The notes beneath the pieces were generated by a model, which worked only from the letters and a program-made list of their open reading frames with translations, searched no databases and was not told where the DNA came from. This document shows positions 37,269 to 46,089 of a DNA stretch of 64,000 nt, piece by piece (position 1 is the first letter of the stretch; each line of letters starts with the position of its first letter). The stretch is from contig NZ_CP135164.1 of NCBI RefSeq assembly GCF_001940225.2, positions 2,480,001 to 2,544,000 of the forward strand. The letters are read 5' to 3'. A program made the position numbers and the translations under genes. This DNA comes from Roseburia sp. 499. GTDB lineage: Bacteria > Bacillota > Clostridia > Lachnospirales > Lachnospiraceae.

Positions 37269-38351
37269 TTATTCAAACTTTTCATTTCCAAGTCTAATGT
37301 TCATATATTTTGTATACGCACTGAAAGCTGCCGGAATCGGATATTTTTCTTCCGAATCCTTTACCTCTACAAACAGCATACCACTTTTGTCCTTGGTCAA
37401 TTCGTCTACTCGTATCATATAGCCTTCCATATGCCATTCCACATGGGAAAAAATATGCTTTGCAGGCTCTAACTTTTGAATATGAAGCGGAGATAATTTC
37501 TGCTTTTTCACCCATTGTAACGCTTCTTCTTCTGATAAATGTCCTGATGTATTTGGAAATTCATATAAACCTGCCAGCAATCCTTTTGCCGGACGTTTAT
37601 GCAATACAATCTTTTCTCCGTCCCGAATAATAAATACTGTCTTTTCTTCGATACGCCTTGCCTTTGCCTTACTTTTTACCGGTATTTCCTGCCAACAGTC
37701 TTTCAACCTTGCTTCACAAAATTCCTGCCATGGACATTTTTCACATAAAGGGGCTCCATTGGGCAGACATACAGTAGCACCAAGTTCCATCAATGCCTGA
37801 TTGAAGGCGCTCGCTTCTTCCTTAGGCATAATCTCTTTTAAAGCATGCTCCATTTCCGTTCGCACCGACTGCTTCATAATATCAGAACGGTCCCCGGTCA
37901 CTCTGGAGATTACACGAAGTACATTTCCATCTACGGCAGGAACGGGAATCTTATAGGCAATGGACGCAATGGCTCCTGCCGTATAGTTTCCGATTCCTTT
38001 TAACTTCAAAAGCTGTTCATAATCAGCCGGAAGCTGTCCCCCATATTCTTCCATGACCGTTTGGGCTGCAATCTGCATATTCCGCACCCGATTATAGTAC
38101 CCCAACCCCTCCCAGAGTTTTAAAAGCTTTTCTTCCTCACATTCTGCCAATGCTTTTACATCCGGCAGTTCCTTGGTAAACCGTTCAAAATATGGCTTAA
38201 CCGCTTCCACTCTGGTCTGCTGCAGCATAATTTCAGACACCCATACCCGATATGGTTCAGGCTCCGTTCTCCAAGGCAACACTCTGGCATTGGTCCGAAA
38301 CCATTCTAAAAGCGGTTTTACTATTTTTTTTAAATCAAAATCCTGTAACAT
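37269..38351 (-). CDS. mutY: A/G-specific adenine glycosylase
   Basis: MutY removes adenine mispaired with 8-oxoguanine. The 360-residue protein has the N-terminal catalytic glutamate region 'WVSEIMLQQTRVEAV', the helix-hairpin-helix 'LKGIGNYTAGAIASIA' with catalytic Asp in 'AVDGNVLRV', a cysteine cluster C-x7-C-x2-C-x5-C near residues 193-210 for [4Fe-4S], and a C-terminal NUDIX-like domain from about 240 ('RPAKGLLAGLYEFPN') for 8-oxoG recognition. The first cysteine spacing is one residue longer than in E. coli. It is a single-gene unit. Confidence 0.96.
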   Translation of the reverse strand: MLQDFDLKKIVKPLLEWFRTNARVLPWRTEPEPYRVWVSEIMLQQTRVEAVKPYFERFTKELPDVKALAECEEEKLLKLWEGLGYYNRVRNMQIAAQTVMEEYGGQLPADYEQLLKLKGIGNYTAGAIASIAYKIPVPAVDGNVLRVISRVTGDRSDIMKQSVRTEMEHALKEIMPKEEASAFNQALMELGATVCLPNGAPLCEKCPWQEFCEARLKDCWQEIPVKSKAKARRIEEKTVFIIRDGEKIVLHKRPAKGLLAGLYEFPNTSGHLSEEEALQWVKKQKLSPLHIQKLEPAKHIFSHVEWHMEGYMIRVDELTKDKSGMLFVEVKDSEEKYPIPAAFSAYTKYMNIRLGNEKFE

Positions 38352-38421
38352 ATTTTTCCTTGCTCTATACTTCTTATTTTTAATTACCTATCTTACGATT
38401 ATAAAAGAATTCCTATAGAAA

Positions 38422-38457
38422 AACAACTCGCAATATTTTACAATACTGCGAGTCGTT
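38422..38457 (-). terminator. Terminator after the aldolase gene
   Basis: AACAACTCGCA with TGCGAGTCGTT and a T-run on the minus strand, just beyond the aldolase stop. Confidence 0.82.
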
Positions 38458-38479
38458 TTGTATACGCTAAAATAAATTT

Positions 38480-39466
38480 TTATTCCATATCCATCAGTTC
38501 CTGACGCAACTTTCCATAATCCGTCCGTTTGTCTTTGATAAAATTAATTGCAGTGGATGGATGACTATTTAAAATACCGGTCAAAAGGTATGGAATATCA
38601 TATCCCCATACAGCCCCTTCTTCCTTTATTTTCAACATATGCTTTTCTACAAAATCAATAATTGGTGTTTCATTATACTTCGGATTCTTTAAAAAGCTGA
38701 GTAAAGATTCCATGAAACAATTGCCTGCACCACGTCCCATACCGCTTACCGTTGCATCTAAAAGACTTACTCCGTTACGACATGCCTCAATGGTATTAGC
38801 AAATGCCAACTGCTGGTTGTTATGTGCATGAATTCCCACTACTTTTCCGGAAGCCTCCGCAATGTCCACATATTTCTTTGCCAACTTGGTAATCTGTTCC
38901 GGATAAAAATATCCAAAGCTGTCAACTAAATAAATAGCATCTACGGAACTTCTTGCCAGAAGCTTAAGTCCTGCATCTAAATCATCCGTGTTTACCTTTG
39001 ACACAGCCATAATATTTACGGTTACCTCATATCCCTTTTTCTTGAAATCCTCTATCATTTCAATGGCTGCCGGTATCTGATGAATATAAGTTGCAACACG
39101 CACCATATCAATTACGCTATCTTTTTTCGGCAAAATGTCCTTTTTATAATCACAACGTCCTACATCTGCCATAACGGAAATTTTCAACGGAGAATCGTTT
39201 TCTCCCACAATCGCTCTGATATCTTCTTCGTTACAGAACTTCCACTTTCCGAACTCTTTTGGATCAAACTGCTCTTTTGATGCCTTATAACCAAATTCCA
39301 TATAATCAACGCCAGCCTTAATATTCGCCTGGTATAAATCTTTTACAAATTCATCTGTAAATGCAAAGTTATTTACAAGTCCCCCATCTCTCATTGTACA
39401 GTCAAGGACTTTAATATCCGGACAGTAATCCATTAAAGTTCGTTCATTACAATTTTTCGTACTCAT
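38480..39466 (-). CDS. HMGL-like/DmpG-type aldolase domain protein
   Basis: A 328-residue TIM-barrel protein of the HMG-CoA lyase-like family. The metal-site motif 'LDCTMRDGGLVNNF' lies near residue 20 and the histidine pair 'GIHAHNNQ' near residue 210; 'SGMGRGAGNC' follows. Homologs include 4-hydroxy-2-oxovalerate aldolase and isopropylmalate-type synthases, but no partner dehydrogenase (DmpF-like) is adjacent, so the reaction is not assigned. ATG 39466 has GGAGG upstream and is preferred to 39481. It is a single-gene unit with its own promoter. Confidence 0.8.
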   Translation of the reverse strand: MSTKNCNERTLMDYCPDIKVLDCTMRDGGLVNNFAFTDEFVKDLYQANIKAGVDYMEFGYKASKEQFDPKEFGKWKFCNEEDIRAIVGENDSPLKISVMADVGRCDYKKDILPKKDSVIDMVRVATYIHQIPAAIEMIEDFKKKGYEVTVNIMAVSKVNTDDLDAGLKLLARSSVDAIYLVDSFGYFYPEQITKLAKKYVDIAEASGKVVGIHAHNNQQLAFANTIEACRNGVSLLDATVSGMGRGAGNCFMESLLSFLKNPKYNETPIIDFVEKHMLKIKEEGAVWGYDIPYLLTGILNSHPSTAINFIKDKRTDYGKLRQELMDME

Positions 39467-39527
39467 TTCACATGCCTCCATATTTCGTACTTTAAATTTC
39501 TAAACTTTAAACCGATAAAGTATTTTT

Positions 39528-39556
39528 ATAATACACAAAAAAATAGCATTTGTCAA
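39528..39556 (-). promoter_or_regulatory. Aldolase-gene promoter
   Basis: TTGACA (39551-39556), 17 bases, TATTAT (39528-39533). The leader contains repeated TTTAAAGT and a TACTTTA/TAAAGTA inverted pair. Confidence 0.7.
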
Positions 39557-39564
39557 TACAAAAA

Positions 39565-39602
39565 TATCTGCTACCAAAAGAGATATTTCTTGGTAGCAGA
39601 TA
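39565..39602 (-). terminator. Amylase terminator
   Basis: ATCTGCTACCAA with TTGGTAGCAGAT followed by TATTTTT on the minus strand. Confidence 0.85.
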
Positions 39603-39617
39603 CTTATAAATTATTTT

Positions 39618-42170
39618 TTAATATGCACTCCAATTTCCATTTACATACATCATGGAACCACTTAGGGAAAGTCCATGCTGCATTGAACCCGGATACTGGT
39701 TATTTTTATCCGTAAAAATTACTAATGGATTGCTGATACTGTCAGGTACTTCATATTTATAAACATCTCCGGATACCTTTGTCATCTTTACTCCAGGCCA
39801 TGCTCCATTTGTCACAGACTCATTATCAGCAGAATATACATAACAATATATTTCACTTCCCCAACCGGATGGTTTTGTGATATATGCAACGTTACTGCTC
39901 ACCTGCTGCACATAGTTTTTCCATTCTCCATTCTGATAAATCATGGAACCGCTTAAGGATAGTCCTTTCTGCATTGAACCCGGATACTGGTTGTTCTTAT
40001 CAGTAAAAATAACCAATGGATTCTTAATATTCTCCGGCACTTCATATTTGTAAATGTTTCCGGATACCTTTGTCATTTTTACTCCAGGCCATACTCCGTT
40101 TGTTACTGATTCATTCTCTTCTGAATATGCATAACAATATACTTCACTTCCCCAGCCAGATGGCAGTTCCAGATATGCCGTATTTCCTGTTGTTACCCCA
40201 CTCCTCTCATAAACATATGTGACTGTAATAGTTCCTTTTACATAAAGTCCTGATGCATTATCCGGTGTAGTCTTTAAGGTATATCCACTAATTGGTTTTG
40301 CTGTTGTTACATAGCTGCTTCCAACCAAGCCAGTCTGTGTTTTACTATCTGCCAGCTGATTTCCATCTGCATCTACATACTCAATCACTATCGTTCCATT
40401 TTCCACTGAAGTATAATTCTCCCAGCTTCCATCTTTATAAATCATAGAACCATTTAACAGCAGGCCTTTTTCCATATCTGCCGGATAGCGGTTGGTATCA
40501 CTACTATAGAAGATAACTCTTGGTGCTTCAATATTTTCAGGAACCTCATAGCTATAGATTCCATCTCCCTCATTCGTCATCTTCACTCCCGGCCATACTC
40601 CATTATTTATAGTTTCTGTAGCAGAATCGTAAGCATAGCAATATATCGGTGTAGACCATCCAGATGGCAATTTAATGTATGCAATGTTTTCCGATGGTTG
40701 TTCATCCAAGTTATATACAACTGCAATTCCGGTACTTCCAATCTGTCCTTTGATTCTTCCGTTTTCTACAGTAAAGGTATTTCCGGTAATCTGATCCTTA
40801 TAAGTACCGGATGCCATTATATTGGCTTTTACATCTGCCCACTGTGAGGTTCCGGAGCAATTTACTAAAACAACACCGGAAGTTCCTCTTTCACAATATG
40901 CAATGTTTCCATTAGAATCCAAGTATTCCTTCTGTCCTGTAAAAGCATTGTGAAATTTGTTTACAGCTGCTACTTCTACATTCGCCCAACCGGTTTTATC
41001 TGCTGCGCCAATCATAGAAGAATTACTATATGGTCTTGCAAAATAAAGATCCATTGCTCCATTTCTTGCTGCTACCAGAGCCCAGGTCTTATTGATATTT
41101 TCTGTAGATACGCCAGAGGATTTGTTGCCGGCATATGTATCATGAGACTCTGCCCATAATACCAGCTTGTCTGCTCCTGCTGCACCATTATAATAATAAG
41201 AAGATGCTGCCGCGGAAGCATTTCTATTATTTACATTATCACGGACATCATTTCCAGTGCGATTATCCGTTACACTCATATATTTTGTATACGCAGTAAT
41301 TGGCAATTTTCCTGAACTATCCGGAGCATCTAATACTTCTCCATAGCAATATAAATCTATGTTTCTTGTAGATTTAGCATAAGATTTCGCTCCATTTATT
41401 ACGGTTGGCCAGAAGTTGCTACCACATCCTGAAGCAGAATCATCCGGAGTTTCTATATGTTTTGCTCCATCAAAACGGAACCCATCTGCCCCTGCATCAA
41501 TACATTCTTTCAAATAATTCAATACATAATTCTGAATTTTACTATTTGCCGTATTTAAATCCGGTACTCCATCCATACAATACTGAGTAATATCATATCT
41601 ATTACTATAATCAGTTGTATTTTTCGTTATATCATGCCAACAACTGGAGTCGTTTCGAATGTCAGACACAATAGCTGATGACAAATTATTTCTTGTCTGA
41701 TTACCCATATGGTTTGCTACTACGTCTACAATTACCTTTATTCCTTTTTCATGTGCCTTTTTACACATATTTTCAAATTCAGTTTTTGTTCCAAGAGCAC
41801 TTCTTCCGGAATTATTTTCAATAAAAAATCCTGCCGGTTGATAATATACCCACCAATTGTCTCCTACCTTTTTCCCACTTGTAGGTTCCTTGGCAAACTG
41901 AATCGGTGATGTCTGGATTGCCGTGTACCCCTGCGCAGCAATTGTATCCAGATTTGCTGTAATGTTGTTGAAAGACCAGTTCCAACAATGTAACGTAACC
42001 CCGTCCTGTATATCATCCTTTGCCTCTGTGCTGGATGATGATACAACTGCCACGGATGTCTCCGCAGCCACAGTCTGAAGTGCTGTTCCCGGAACAATAC
42101 CTAGAACTGCAGAACACAACATAAGCCATGTCAATATCAGACTAAAAAACCTTCTCCTTTTTTGTTTCAT
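39618..42170 (-). CDS. Secreted alpha-amylase (GH13) with three CBM26-like modules and a MucBP-like module
   Basis: An 850-residue exported enzyme that cleaves alpha-1,4 links of starch. A signal peptide (1-36) is followed by a GH13 barrel (about 45-490) with catalytic residues Asp 234 ('DGFRFDGAKH'), Glu 278 ('CYGEVLD') and Asp 344 ('ESHDTY'). CBM26-like starch-binding modules lie at about 494-586, 664-753 and 760-850, marked by 'GVWPGVKMT', 'YEVPENI' and 'GSMIY'. A MucBP-like module (589-657, 'IVIEYVDADGNQLADSK') separates the first from the others. The last two CBM26 copies are nearly identical. No LPXTG anchor or membrane tail is seen, so it is probably released or held non-covalently. 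AAGGAGG precedes ATG 42170; the frame extends to 42251 without support. Confidence 0.93.
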   Translation of the reverse strand: MKQKRRRFFSLILTWLMLCSAVLGIVPGTALQTVAAETSVAVVSSSSTEAKDDIQDGVTLHCWNWSFNNITANLDTIAAQGYTAIQTSPIQFAKEPTSGKKVGDNWWVYYQPAGFFIENNSGRSALGTKTEFENMCKKAHEKGIKVIVDVVANHMGNQTRNNLSSAIVSDIRNDSSCWHDITKNTTDYSNRYDITQYCMDGVPDLNTANSKIQNYVLNYLKECIDAGADGFRFDGAKHIETPDDSASGCGSNFWPTVINGAKSYAKSTRNIDLYCYGEVLDAPDSSGKLPITAYTKYMSVTDNRTGNDVRDNVNNRNASAAASSYYYNGAAGADKLVLWAESHDTYAGNKSSGVSTENINKTWALVAARNGAMDLYFARPYSNSSMIGAADKTGWANVEVAAVNKFHNAFTGQKEYLDSNGNIAYCERGTSGVVLVNCSGTSQWADVKANIMASGTYKDQITGNTFTVENGRIKGQIGSTGIAVVYNLDEQPSENIAYIKLPSGWSTPIYCYAYDSATETINNGVWPGVKMTNEGDGIYSYEVPENIEAPRVIFYSSDTNRYPADMEKGLLLNGSMIYKDGSWENYTSVENGTIVIEYVDADGNQLADSKTQTGLVGSSYVTTAKPISGYTLKTTPDNASGLYVKGTITVTYVYERSGVTTGNTAYLELPSGWGSEVYCYAYSEENESVTNGVWPGVKMTKVSGNIYKYEVPENIKNPLVIFTDKNNQYPGSMQKGLSLSGSMIYQNGEWKNYVQQVSSNVAYITKPSGWGSEIYCYVYSADNESVTNGAWPGVKMTKVSGDVYKYEVPDSISNPLVIFTDKNNQYPGSMQHGLSLSGSMMYVNGNWSAY

Positions 42171-42222
42171 TTTTTCTCTTTCCTCCTTAAATAATTTGAT
42201 ACCTCCCTTGTCTGCCTTTCTA

Positions 42223-42278
42223 TTTTTAATTATTTTTCTTTCTTCTGTCAATATTACTTTTCTGTGATTTGTGTCACT
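42223..42278 (-). promoter_or_regulatory. Amylase promoter with CRP-like palindrome upstream
   Basis: On the minus strand TTGACA (42246-42251), 17 bases and TAAAAA (42223-42228) form a promoter with a good -35 and poor -10. Just upstream, AGTGA-6 bases-TCACA (42263-42278) matches the CRP/FNR-family operator layout and is centred roughly 54 bases before the expected start. This suggests activation by a CRP-family regulator. Confidence 0.5.
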
Positions 42279-42353
42279 TTTTTGCGGTTGTTTGAAAAAA
42301 TATTTATTTTTAGTACTTTATCACTATATTCTGACAATAATTTTGACAAAAAA

Positions 42354-42383
42354 AAGAACTGTTTTCCTATAACAGTTCTTTTT
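42354..42383 (-). terminator. purD terminator
   Basis: AAGAACTGTT with AACAGTTCTT and long T-runs on both sides. Confidence 0.88.
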
Positions 42384-42401
42384 CATGTATTAATTTATTT
42401 T

Positions 42402-43673
42402 TTATGCTTCATCAATTGCCTTTCCAATGTCATGACGCATATATTTATTATCAAATTTCACCCATTCTGTTGCTGCATAAGCATTAGCGCGAGCTTTCTT
42501 TAAATCTTCTCCCTTTGCAGTAACTCCTAGGACACGACCACCATTTGTTACGATTTTGCCATCCTTCAATGCAGTTCCGGCATGGAAACAATAATAACCG
42601 TCTTTTCCTTCAAATTCTTCCAGTCCGCTGATTGGAAGTCCCTTGTCATAGGCTACCGGATAACCGTCGGAAGCCAATACCACACAAACTGCTGCATTAT
42701 CCTCAAACTGCAAATCAATCTGGTCTAAAGTTCCATCTACACATGCTTCCATTACATCAATAATATCATTTTTCATTCTTGGTAAAACAACCTGTGCCTC
42801 CGGGTCACCAAAACGTGCATTGTATTCCAATACTTTTGGTCCTTCTTCCGTCAACATCAGTCCGAAGAAAATAACTCCCTTGAAAGGACGTCCTTCTGCT
42901 GCCATAGCATCTACAGTTGCCTGATATACATATTTCTTACAGAATTCATCTACCTCAGCAGTATAGAATGGACTTGGGGAGAATGTTCCCATTCCACCTG
43001 TATTTAATCCTTGATCTCCGTCCTTTGCACGCTTGTGGTCCTGTGCAGAAGACATAATCTTGATAGTCTTTCCATCTACAAAGGAAAGTACGGAAACTTC
43101 ACGTCCGGTCATGAACTCTTCAATTACCATGTTGTTTCCTGCTGTACCAAACTTCTTGTCCAGCATGATTTCTTTTACACCGGCTTTTGCTTCTTCTAAC
43201 GTATTACAAATCAAAACGCCCTTACCTAAAGCAAGTCCGTCTGCTTTTAATACGATTGGCATTTTTGCAGTTTCTAAGTAAGCTAATGCCTTGTCTGCAT
43301 CATCAAAGTTCTCATATGCAGCAGTAGGAATATTGTATTTCTTCATTAAGTCCTTAGAAAATGCCTTACTTCCTTCCAGAATAGCTGCATTTTTTCTCGG
43401 TCCAAATACTTTTAATCCTTCTGCTTCGAATGCATCTACTACTCCACCAACCAAAGGATCATCCATTCCGATGATAGTAAAGTCAATTGCTTTTTCCTTC
43501 GCAAATGCCACTAATTTATCAAATTCCATAGCTCCAATTGGAACACATTCTGCAATCTGTCCAATTCCGGCATTTCCCGGTGCACAATATATTTTATCTA
43601 CTCTAGGACTCTTTGCTACGCTGGTTGCAATAGCATGTTCACGTCCGCCGCTTCCTACGATTAATACTTTCAT
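42402..43673 (-). CDS. purD: Phosphoribosylamine--glycine ligase
   Basis: GARS, the second step of purine synthesis, joins glycine to phosphoribosylamine. The 423-residue ATP-grasp protein starts 'MKVLIVGSGGREHAIA' and has the ATP-binding 'VLKADGLALGKGV' and 'LEYNARFGDPEAQ' motifs. It is last in purMND, ten bases after purN. Confidence 0.97.
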   Translation of the reverse strand: MKVLIVGSGGREHAIATSVAKSPRVDKIYCAPGNAGIGQIAECVPIGAMEFDKLVAFAKEKAIDFTIIGMDDPLVGGVVDAFEAEGLKVFGPRKNAAILEGSKAFSKDLMKKYNIPTAAYENFDDADKALAYLETAKMPIVLKADGLALGKGVLICNTLEEAKAGVKEIMLDKKFGTAGNNMVIEEFMTGREVSVLSFVDGKTIKIMSSAQDHKRAKDGDQGLNTGGMGTFSPSPFYTAEVDEFCKKYVYQATVDAMAAEGRPFKGVIFFGLMLTEEGPKVLEYNARFGDPEAQVVLPRMKNDIIDVMEACVDGTLDQIDLQFEDNAAVCVVLASDGYPVAYDKGLPISGLEEFEGKDGYYCFHAGTALKDGKIVTNGGRVLGVTAKGEDLKKARANAYAATEWVKFDNKYMRHDIGKAIDEA

Positions 43674-43682
43674 TGCTGCCTC

Positions 43683-44309
43683 CTATTTTTTGATTACTGC
43701 TTTTCCATCTACGACTTCTACTTTCCCATTAGCAATCAAGTCAATTGCTTCCGGTAAAATTTTCCACTCTGCCTGCTCCATAACGCGGCGCTGTAGTACC
43801 TCCGGAGTATCTCCCTGTTCTATCATTACCGGCTTTTGTAAAATGATAGGACCGGTATCTGTTCCCTCATCTACAAAATGAACGGTAGCTCCGGTTACCT
43901 TCACACCTCTTGCCAATGCACCTTCATGTACCTTTAATCCGTAATAACCGGTTCCACAGAAAGAAGGAATCAAAGATGGATGGATATTGATAATACGATT
44001 GCGATACTGCTTTATCATCATTTCCGGTATTACTACTAAAAATCCTGCCAGTACCACCAAATCAACACCATAGCTATTCAACTTTTCTAAAAATGCCTGA
44101 TTAAATTCTGCTCTTTCTTCATAATCCTTTGGAGAAATGCATAGTGCTTCAATCCCATGCTGCTTCGCACGTTCCAAAGCATAGGCATTCTTGTTGTTGC
44201 TGATTACCACTTCTATTTTAGCATTTGTAATACTTCCATTATCTATGGCATCTATAATTGCCTGTAAATTCGTACCACCGCCGGATACGAGAACTGCCAA
44301 TTTTAGCAT
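43683..44309 (-). CDS. purN: Phosphoribosylglycinamide formyltransferase (folate-dependent)
   Basis: GART transfers a formyl group from 10-formyltetrahydrofolate to GAR, the third purine step. The 208-residue protein starts 'LKLAVLVSGGGTNLQAIID' and has the catalytic region 'INIHPSLIPSFCG' and 'GATVHFVDEGTDTGPII'. It overlaps purM by seven bases, indicating coupling. Confidence 0.97.
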   Translation of the reverse strand: MLKLAVLVSGGGTNLQAIIDAIDNGSITNAKIEVVISNNKNAYALERAKQHGIEALCISPKDYEERAEFNQAFLEKLNSYGVDLVVLAGFLVVIPEMMIKQYRNRIINIHPSLIPSFCGTGYYGLKVHEGALARGVKVTGATVHFVDEGTDTGPIILQKPVMIEQGDTPEVLQRRVMEQAEWKILPEAIDLIANGKVEVVDGKAVIKK

Positions 44310-45328
44310 AAGGTTACTCCTTTTTCTCCATCCTCAATCTTACCGATTACATATGGAGTGTCTCCTGCTGCTTTGATTGCTTCCATAGTCTTATCAACAT
44401 CTGCCGGGTCTACTGCCACAATCATACCGATTCCCATGTTGTATGTATTGTACATCATCTGCTCTTCTACATTACCTTCTCTTGCCATCATTTTGAAAAT
44501 AGGTGGAACTTCATAGCTGTTCTTTTCAATAACCGCATGTTTTCCTTCCGGTAACATTCTTGGTACATTTTCATAGAAACCACCACCGGTAATATGGCTA
44601 CATGCCTTTACACGAACGCCTGCTTCTTTAATAGAACGCAGTGCTTTTACATAAATTCTGGTAGGAGCAAGAAGTGCTTCTCCAAGAGTTGTTCCTAATT
44701 CATCAAAATGTGTATTTAAAGTTTCAACATCCATACGGAAAATCTGACGTACTAAAGAAAATCCATTGGAATGAACACCAGAGGATGCCATACCAATCAA
44801 TACATCATTTGCCTTTAAGTCTTTTCCTGTAATGATGTCTTTCTCATCTACAACACCTACTGCAAATCCGGCTAAATCATATTCCTCTTCCGGCATAAGT
44901 CCCGGATGCTCTGCTGTTTCACCACCAACTAAAGCGCATCCTGACTGCTTACATCCCTCTGCCACACCACTTACGATTGTAGCAATTTTTTCCGGATAGT
45001 TCTTTCCACATGCAATATAATCAAGGAAGAATAATGGTTCTCCACCTGCACAAGCAACATCATTGACACACATTGCCACACAGTCAATTCCGATTGTATC
45101 GTGTTTATCTAAAAGAAATGCAAGTTTTACCTTGGTTCCACATCCGTCTGTACCGGATAAAAGAACCGGGTTTTCCATATCTTTGATTGCTTTTAAAGAA
45201 AAAGCACCGGAAAATCCGCCAAGTCCGCCTAATACTTCAGGGCGCATTGTTTCTTTTACATATTTTTTCATCAGCTCCACTGACTTGTATCCTGCTTCAA
45301 TATCTACACCTGATTTCTTGTAATCCAT
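44303..45328 (-). CDS. purM: Phosphoribosylformylglycinamidine cyclo-ligase
   Basis: AIRS, the fifth purine step, closes the imidazole ring using ATP. The 341-residue length is standard, with 'LSGTDGCGTKVKLAFLLDKH', 'GGETAEHPGLMPEEEYDLAG' and 'HITGGGFYENVPR' motifs. It has its own promoter (45375-45404) and starts purMND, while purE lies upstream beyond a 235-base gap with a hairpin. GGAGG precedes the ATG. Confidence 0.97.
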   Translation of the reverse strand: MDYKKSGVDIEAGYKSVELMKKYVKETMRPEVLGGLGGFSGAFSLKAIKDMENPVLLSGTDGCGTKVKLAFLLDKHDTIGIDCVAMCVNDVACAGGEPLFFLDYIACGKNYPEKIATIVSGVAEGCKQSGCALVGGETAEHPGLMPEEEYDLAGFAVGVVDEKDIITGKDLKANDVLIGMASSGVHSNGFSLVRQIFRMDVETLNTHFDELGTTLGEALLAPTRIYVKALRSIKEAGVRVKACSHITGGGFYENVPRMLPEGKHAVIEKNSYEVPPIFKMMAREGNVEEQMMYNTYNMGIGMIVAVDPADVDKTMEAIKAAGDTPYVIGKIEDGEKGVTLC

Positions 45329-45374
45329 TGTTTTTCCTCCTAAAATAGAAAATCTTCGTTATACTTCTTCTTAC

Positions 45375-45404
45375 ATTGTACCTTGAATCCTATAGAAATG
45401 CCAA
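45375..45404 (-). promoter_or_regulatory. Probable purMND promoter
   Basis: TTGGCA (45399-45404), 18 bases, TACAAT (45375-45380) on the minus strand. The rest of the 45329-45563 gap holds the hairpin at 45508-45544 and no recognised riboswitch. Confidence 0.5.
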
Positions 45405-45507
45405 TTATATATTGTAATAGTTTTTATTAGTTTTGCTAATCTATCTTGTGTTTTGGTTCTTGATTTCTTATAACTGTAGTTCATTTCTAATTACTCACAA
45501 CTTCAAA

Positions 45508-45544
45508 CAGGCAGTGACCATATAAGTGGTATCACTGCCTGTTC
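45508..45544. terminator. Hairpin after purE, possible weak terminator
   Basis: AACAGGCAGTGA with TCACTGCCTGTT, a 12-base perfect stem. On the minus strand only TTTG follows it, so it is a poor intrinsic terminator in the direction of purE; on the plus strand CTTTTC follows. It may stabilise the purE message or act as an attenuator. Confidence 0.5.
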
Positions 45545-45563
45545 TTTTCATCATTTCCTCAAT

Positions 45564-46070
45564 TTACTTCATATATTCCTTATATCCAACTTCCTGTAAC
45601 TTAGCATCCTTTGCTTCTACCTGCTCTTTTAATTTCTTGGAATAATCCTTTAATCTTCCAAGCAGTGCTTCATCAGAGGTTGCTAAAATCTTTGCTGCTA
45701 ATAATCCTGCATTTGCACCACCATTAATAGCAACAGTTGCTACCGGAATACCGGACGGCATCTGTACGATAGAATACAGAGAATCTCTTCCTCCTAAAGA
45801 TGTTGTATGCATTGGAATACCGATAACAGGCATTGGGAAAATTGCTGCACACATTCCCGGAAGATGCGCTGCCATTCCCGCTCCTGCAATAATTACCTTG
45901 AATCCCTTTGCTTCTGCGGACTTCGCATATTCAAAAAATACATCCGGTTCTCTGTGGGCTGAAATGATTGTCATTTCATATTCTATTCCTAATTCCTCTA
46001 AAATGTCGGCTGCCTTTGCCATAACCGGCATATCTGAGTCGCTGCCCATTACAATTCCTACTTTTGCCAT
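45564..46070 (-). CDS. purE: N5-carboxyaminoimidazole ribonucleotide mutase
   Basis: PurE moves the carboxylate of N5-CAIR to give CAIR. The 168-residue protein starts 'MAKVGIVMGSDSDMPVM', has the active-site 'SAHREPD', and 'GAGMAAHLPGM'. ATG 46070 with AAAGGAG is chosen; the longer frame (46109) runs into the chemoreceptor gene. The gene starts only 19 bases after the chemoreceptor stop, with no terminator or obvious promoter, so the two are probably co-transcribed. No purK is seen in the window. Confidence 0.96.
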   Translation of the reverse strand: MAKVGIVMGSDSDMPVMAKAADILEELGIEYEMTIISAHREPDVFFEYAKSAEAKGFKVIIAGAGMAAHLPGMCAAIFPMPVIGIPMHTTSLGGRDSLYSIVQMPSGIPVATVAINGGANAGLLAAKILATSDEALLGRLKDYSKKLKEQVEAKDAKLQEVGYKEYMK

Positions 46071-46089
46071 GATAAATTCTCCTTTTGTC

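Noticed and set aside
45329-45563. Purine riboswitch before purM
   Set aside because: The gap holds a promoter and one simple perfect hairpin; no three-way junction aptamer could be recognised.
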